The notes beneath the pieces are model-generated. The model was not told the origin of the DNA and searched no databases. It saw only the letters and a list, made by a program, of their open reading frames with translations. Below, in pieces: positions 8,613-10,656 of a stretch of 10,656 bases of DNA. The DNA is from Chloroflexota bacterium. Its GTDB lineage: Bacteria > Chloroflexota > FW602-bin22 > JAMCYS01. The position numbers and the translations under genes are program-made. The stretch covers positions 1 to 10,656 of the forward strand of contig JAJZQK010000057.1 of assembly GCA_021847625.1 (NCBI GenBank). The letters run 5' to 3'. Position 1 is the stretch's first letter. Each line of letters starts with the position of its first letter.

Positions 8613-9280
8613 CGTGATGTCTTCTCCAAAGGCCTTGCCGGCACTCCGACTACGGTCTGTCCTGGTGGGACCGACTTCGTGACACAGGCTCCGGCTCCAA
8701 CGACAACGTCATCGCCCAAGACGAGTGGGCTGTCCTGGGTTCCGTTGATGACCACTGCGCCCATTCCTATGAGGACTCGTTTGCCTACGCGTACGTAGCC
8801 CGCTATGTGGGCGCCCAGCATCAGAGAGGCGTAGTCATCCAGGACGGTATCGTGCCCCACAGTGCAGTTGAGCCCAATCTGCACATGCTGGCCAAGCTTG
8901 AGGTTGGTGGAGAGCACACAGGCCGGAAGAACAACGGTGCCGGGATTCATCTCGGTGGTCGGGCTGACCACGCAAGTGGAATGGGCGAAGGTCTCGAACT
9001 CGAAACCGACCTTTGTCGCCTTCTGGACCATCAGTTCCCTCAGTTGAGGGGAGCCGATGCTGGCTACCAATCGGGCTTCTGGAAACTTCTCGCGCGCGGC
9101 TTCGAGCCCCATGACGTGAACGCCGTTGACTGTAGACCCGTGGGTTGCCTTGTCATCGTTGACGAAGCAGACCACCTCGTATGGAGTTCCACCAGCATAC
9201 GAGGAAGATGACTGGATTGCCCAGGCGATATCCCTGCCCTGGCCCCCACACCCGTACACCACGACCTGTCTAGGCTTCAC
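8609..9280 (-). CDS. PglD/NeuD/VioB-family sugar acyltransferase (left-handed beta-helix)
   Basis: A protein of 223 residues from the GTG at 9280. A GTG at 9286 gives 225, but its codon overlaps the GGAGG Shine-Dalgarno, whereas the 9280 codon sits 5 nt after it. Residue numbers here use the 225-aa form. The N-terminal Rossmann-like sugar-nucleotide domain carries VVVYGCGGQGRDIAWAI (8-24). Residues 100-215 are hexapeptide repeats of a trimeric left-handed beta-helix using acyl-CoA. NCTVGHD (140-146) contains H145, the position of the catalytic base in PglD-type enzymes. GDDVVVGAGACVTKSVPPG (191-209) and VVGVPARPL (212-220) form the typical C-terminal end. The family N- or O-acylates amino sugars on nucleotide carriers. 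Next to the aminotransferase, N-acetylation of its 4-amino product is the likely reaction. It is the first gene of the minus-strand cluster and shares a divergent intergenic region with flagellin. Confidence 0.9.
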   Translation of the reverse strand: MKPRQVVVYGCGGQGRDIAWAIQSSSSYAGGTPYEVVCFVNDDKATHGSTVNGVHVMGLEAAREKFPEARLVASIGSPQLRELMVQKATKVGFEFETFAHSTCVVSPTTEMNPGTVVLPACVLSTNLKLGQHVQIGLNCTVGHDTVLDDYASLMLGAHIAGYVRVGKRVLIGMGAVVINGTQDSPLVLGDDVVVGAGACVTKSVPPGQTVVGVPARPLEKTSR

Positions 9281-9285
9281 CTGCA

Positions 9286-9290
9286 CCTCC
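9286..9290 (-). promoter_or_regulatory. Ribosome binding site that decides the acetyltransferase start
   Basis: GGAGG on the minus strand lies 5 nt before the GTG at 9280 but overlaps the GTG at 9286, so the inner codon is the better start. Confidence 0.65.
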
Positions 9291-9318
9291 AGAACGACGA
9301 CATTGACGAAGTCCGCGG

Positions 9319-9330
9319 CTTACTTGTAAG
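9319..9330. repeat. Short palindrome upstream of the acetyltransferase gene
   Basis: CTTAC (9319-9323) and GTAAG (9326-9330) flank TT, giving a 5-bp inverted repeat about 40 nt upstream of the acetyltransferase start. It could be a small operator or chance. Confidence 0.3.
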
Positions 9331-9450
9331 GAGTCTTCCCTGTCAGGCACGGGAGTGCTGCCTGCCACGCGCAAGCCTTGGGTTGCGTCTAAGCTTGGCA
9401 TCAGAGATTCCATAGTAGGTCTGGATGTTATCGGTGGCGAAGTGCTGTCT

Positions 9451-9471
9451 GAATAGGGAAATCACCTATTC
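9451..9471. repeat. Perfect 7-bp inverted repeat, possible operator
   Basis: GAATAGG (9451-9457) and CCTATTC (9465-9471) are exact inverted repeats separated by 7 nt. The element lies between the divergent genes, about 60 nt upstream of the flagellin -35 box, and is less GC-rich than its surroundings. It could bind a dimeric regulator or form a hairpin in the minus-strand leader. Confidence 0.5.
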
Positions 9472-9532
9472 TAGCCCGCCATGGCCCCGATTCTTGCCGT
9501 CGCATCAGGCACAAGCGGACAGAAATCACCGC

Positions 9533-9560
9533 TAAAGTTTTCCGAAGATGTGCCGATTAT
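9533..9560 (+). promoter_or_regulatory. Sigma-28 (FliA/SigD) promoter for flagellin
   Basis: TAAAGTTT (9533-9540), then 11 nt, then GCCGATTA (9552-9559). The enterobacterial FliA consensus is TAAAGTTT-N11-GCCGATAA, so 15 of 16 consensus positions match and the spacing is exact. The start of transcription should be about 9565-9570, giving a leader near 180 nt. It is the expected class of promoter for a late flagellar gene. Confidence 0.88.
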
Positions 9561-9570
9561 TGAGTATGAC

Positions 9571-9598
9571 CGGCCAGCAGGGTTGTGTGGGCTGGCCG
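9571..9598 (+). promoter_or_regulatory. Leader hairpin 1 at the 5' end of flagellin mRNA
   Basis: CGGCCAGC (9571-9578) and GCTGGCCG (9591-9598) form a perfect 8-bp GC-rich stem with a 12-nt loop. It lies right after the predicted transcription start and could act as a 5' stabilising stem-loop. The function is inferred. Confidence 0.55.
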
Positions 9599-9648
9599 AA
9601 TGGACTGGCTACGGGCCTCCCCGCGTGCGACCTCGATCATTCGGAAGG

Positions 9649-9663
9649 AACAGCGCGAGAAGG
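9649..9663. repeat. Leader direct repeat, copy 1
   Basis: AACAGCGCGAGAAGG matches 14 of 15 bases of the sequence at 9709-9723, exactly 60 bases downstream, within the flagellin leader. Only copy 2 forms the GCGCC/GGCGC hairpin. Confidence 0.5.
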
Positions 9664-9683
9664 GTTGGTTGCTCGCCAGTCAC

Positions 9684-9703
9684 CCCGCGAAGGGACTCGC
9701 GGG
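9684..9703 (+). promoter_or_regulatory. Leader hairpin 2 with ANGGA loop (candidate CsrA site)
   Basis: CCCGCGA (9684-9690) pairs perfectly with TCGCGGG (9697-9703) around a six-base loop AGGGAC. The loop holds AGGGA, fitting the ANGGA core that CsrA/RsmA proteins prefer in hairpin loops. The second ANGGA is in the Shine-Dalgarno (9735-9738 plus flanking bases). This arrangement parallels the known CsrA control of the Bacillus hag leader. CsrA binding here is inferred. Confidence 0.5.
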
Positions 9704-9708
9704 AAGAA

Positions 9709-9723
9709 AACAGCGCCAGAAGG
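9709..9723. repeat. Leader direct repeat, copy 2
   Basis: AACAGCGCCAGAAGG differs from copy 1 (9649-9663) by one base. That base completes the stem of leader hairpin 3. Confidence 0.5.
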
Positions 9724-9726
9724 CGC
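9713..9726 (+). promoter_or_regulatory. Leader hairpin 3 just upstream of the flagellin ribosome binding site
   Basis: GCGCC (9713-9717), loop AGAA, GGCGC (9722-9726) form a perfect 5-bp stem with a tetraloop ending 7 nt before the AAGGAG. It could keep the ribosome binding site single-stranded or mark a regulator footprint. The role is inferred. Confidence 0.45.
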
Positions 9727-9733
9727 GAGTAAC

Positions 9734-9739
9734 AAGGAG
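9734..9739 (+). promoter_or_regulatory. Ribosome binding site of flagellin
   Basis: AAGGAG, 8 nt before the ATG at 9748. It contains a GGA core preceded by AA, so it also fits a CsrA recognition core. Confidence 0.85.
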
Positions 9740-9747
9740 AGAGCATC

Positions 9748-10605
9748 ATGGCAATCGGCGATTTCACCCGGATCAACACCAACATCGGGGCACTGAACGC
9801 GCTGAACTCCCTGAAGAGCGTGCAGACCAAGCTTGGCGTGTCCCAGTTGCGGCTGGCCACGGGCAAGCAGATCAACTCGGCGGCGGACGATCCGGCAGGG
9901 CTAACCATCGCGACCAAGTTCCAGTACCGAGCGAGCGGCCTGGGGCAGGCCCTGAGCAACATCGGCGACGCCAAGAACATGATGGCGGTGGCCGAGGGCG
10001 GGCTGCAGAAGATCAACGACATCCTGATCAAGATGCGGGACAAGGCGACTCAGGCGGCTTCGGACACCCTTGGGAGCGACGAGCGGACTGCTATCAAGAA
10101 CCAGTTGGCTCAGTTCTCGGACGAGATCGACGCCATTGTCGATAGCACCAAGTGGAACGGCAACAAGCTGCTGGATGGTCTGGCAAGCTTCAGTTCGAAT
10201 CAGGTCATCTTCCAGACGGGTGCCGACAACGAGTCTGCTTCCCAGATCACCCTGTCCTCCAGCAACTTCGGCGATTGTTCCACGGACCAGCTTGGCATCA
10301 ATAGCCTCGATGTGACGAGTGCAGCCAGCGCCGGAGCAGCTATGGACTCCCTGGGCAGTGCCATCAAGGACGTGTCCACCAAGCTGCAGACCGTGGGCGC
10401 CCTGGTGTCGCGGCTGGACTTCCGAGAGGAGACGGTGACCGTCGCCAAGGTAAACACGGAGGCGGCCTACAGCCGGATCATGGACGCGGACATGGCCAAC
10501 GAGCAGTTGAACGCCACCAAGTACCAGATCCTGCAGCAGACGGCCACGGCGATGCTGGCCCAGGCGAACCAGACGCCTCAGGGCATCCTCTCGCTGTTCC
10601 GGTAG
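9748..10605 (+). CDS. fliC: Flagellin (flagellar filament subunit)
   Basis: A 285-residue flagellin. The N-terminal D0/D1 region (1-145) has RINTNIGALNALNSL, then LRLATGKQINSAADDPAGL (34-52), the canonical flagellin motif. The C-terminal D1/D0 region (about 200-285) has AYSRIMDADMANEQ (240-253), then QILQQTATAMLAQANQTPQ (260-278) and ends in LSLFR. No signal peptide is present, as expected for type III export. The central segment (about 146-200) is short and Ser/Thr/Asn-rich, so D2/D3 are essentially absent and this surface-exposed part is the likely O-glycan acceptor. C177 in NFGDCSTDQ is unusual, since flagellins mostly lack cysteine. AAGGAG lies 8 nt before the ATG, and a near-consensus sigma-28 promoter lies about 190 nt upstream. 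It is transcribed divergently from the sugar-modification cluster. The symbol follows general usage; fla or hag would be equivalent. Confidence 0.97.
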   Translation: MAIGDFTRINTNIGALNALNSLKSVQTKLGVSQLRLATGKQINSAADDPAGLTIATKFQYRASGLGQALSNIGDAKNMMAVAEGGLQKINDILIKMRDKATQAASDTLGSDERTAIKNQLAQFSDEIDAIVDSTKWNGNKLLDGLASFSSNQVIFQTGADNESASQITLSSSNFGDCSTDQLGINSLDVTSAASAGAAMDSLGSAIKDVSTKLQTVGALVSRLDFREETVTVAKVNTEAAYSRIMDADMANEQLNATKYQILQQTATAMLAQANQTPQGILSLFR

Positions 10606-10612
10606 CCGGCAA

Positions 10613-10646
10613 GGGGGACTGGCGGGTTTACCTGCCCGAGTCCTCC
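10613..10646 (+). terminator. Probable flagellin terminator hairpin
   Basis: Starting 8 nt after the flagellin stop, GGGGGACT (10613-10620) and CGGG (10623-10626) pair with CCCG (10635-10638) and AGTCCTCC (10639-10646). There is a 2-nt GG bulge, one G-T pair and an 8-nt loop. No T-run follows in the 10 bases left in the window, so intrinsic termination is likely but not certain. Confidence 0.55.
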
Positions 10647-10656
10647 GTGTATCGAG

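Larger units (their letters stand above)
9281..9747. other. Divergent intergenic regulatory region between the glycosylation cluster and flagellin
   Basis: No convincing gene lies in these 467 bases; open frames here lack ribosome sites and recognisable protein. The right half holds the sigma-28 promoter and the structured flagellin leader. The left half should hold the promoter of the minus-strand cluster, but no strong sigma-70 pair was found. It does contain a short palindrome (9319-9330), an imperfect inverted repeat (CAGGCA 9344-9349 with TGCCTG 9359-9364), a minus-strand CCGATAA box (9428-9434) lacking a matching -35, and a perfect inverted repeat (9451-9471). Confidence 0.75.

Noticed and set aside
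8127..8798. 223-codon + strand open frame
   Set aside because: It is antisense to both the aminotransferase and the acetyltransferase, spanning their junction, so it is a shadow.
9427..9435. Sigma-28 promoter on the minus strand for the glycosylation cluster
   Set aside because: ACCGATAAC fits the -10 core, but no TAAA-like -35 is found at 14-16 nt spacing, so it is mentioned only as part of a weaker finding.
9481..9732. 83-codon + strand open frame in the divergent region
   Set aside because: It spans the sigma-28 promoter and the structured leader, has no ribosome binding site and gives no recognisable protein.
9585..10145. 186-codon + strand frame overlapping flagellin
   Set aside because: It is an out-of-frame Arg/Gln-rich reading of the flagellin coding sequence.
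1..10656. CRISPR array, tRNA/rRNA genes, insertion sequences
   Set aside because: No regularly spaced short repeats, no RNA gene signatures and no transposase-like protein or terminal inverted repeats were seen.

Overview
This window is a flagellin gene next to what looks like a flagellin glycosylation island. A flagellin gene runs on the + strand at the right end (9748-10605). Diverging from it on the - strand is a tightly packed four-gene cluster. In transcription order it encodes a PglD/VioB/NeuD-type sugar N-acetyltransferase (8609-9280), a PLP-dependent DegT-family nucleotide-sugar aminotransferase (7335-8612), a 1891-residue multidomain glycosyltransferase (1556-7231), and a TPR-containing family 2 glycosyltransferase whose C-terminus runs off the left edge (1-1538). 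The aminotransferase and acetyltransferase would make an N-acetylated amino sugar. The two glycosyltransferase proteins, with five apparent GT domains between them, would build or attach a glycan. The adjacent flagellin is the obvious acceptor, but that link is inferred from position.

The organism is a GC-rich motile bacterium with AGGAG-type ribosome binding sites and a sigma-28 (FliA/SigD) type promoter on flagellin. The sequence alone does not settle the phylum. Short flagellin, cytoplasmic-type TPR/GT2 proteins and a CsrA-like flagellin leader would fit a deep-branching Chloroflexota, Armatimonadota or Bacillota lineage, and this is only a guess.

Layout: 1-1538 TPR glycosyltransferase (-, partial); 1556-7231 giant fusion (-) with order methyltransferase, GT2, TPR, GT2, CgeB-like GT, GT2, TPR; 7232-7334 short gap; 7335-8612 aminotransferase (-); 8609-9280 acetyltransferase (-, 4-nt ATGA overlap); 9281-9747 divergent regulatory region; 9748-10605 flagellin (+); 10613-10646 probable terminator hairpin.

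The most notable points are three. The giant single-polypeptide 'glycan assembly line' carries two duplicated TPR modules that are about 60% identical. The flagellin has a near-consensus sigma-28 promoter. Its leader of about 180 nt contains three perfect hairpins, one presenting an ANGGA loop that, together with the GGA in the Shine-Dalgarno, resembles a two-site CsrA target. No RNA genes, CRISPR arrays or insertion sequences were seen.
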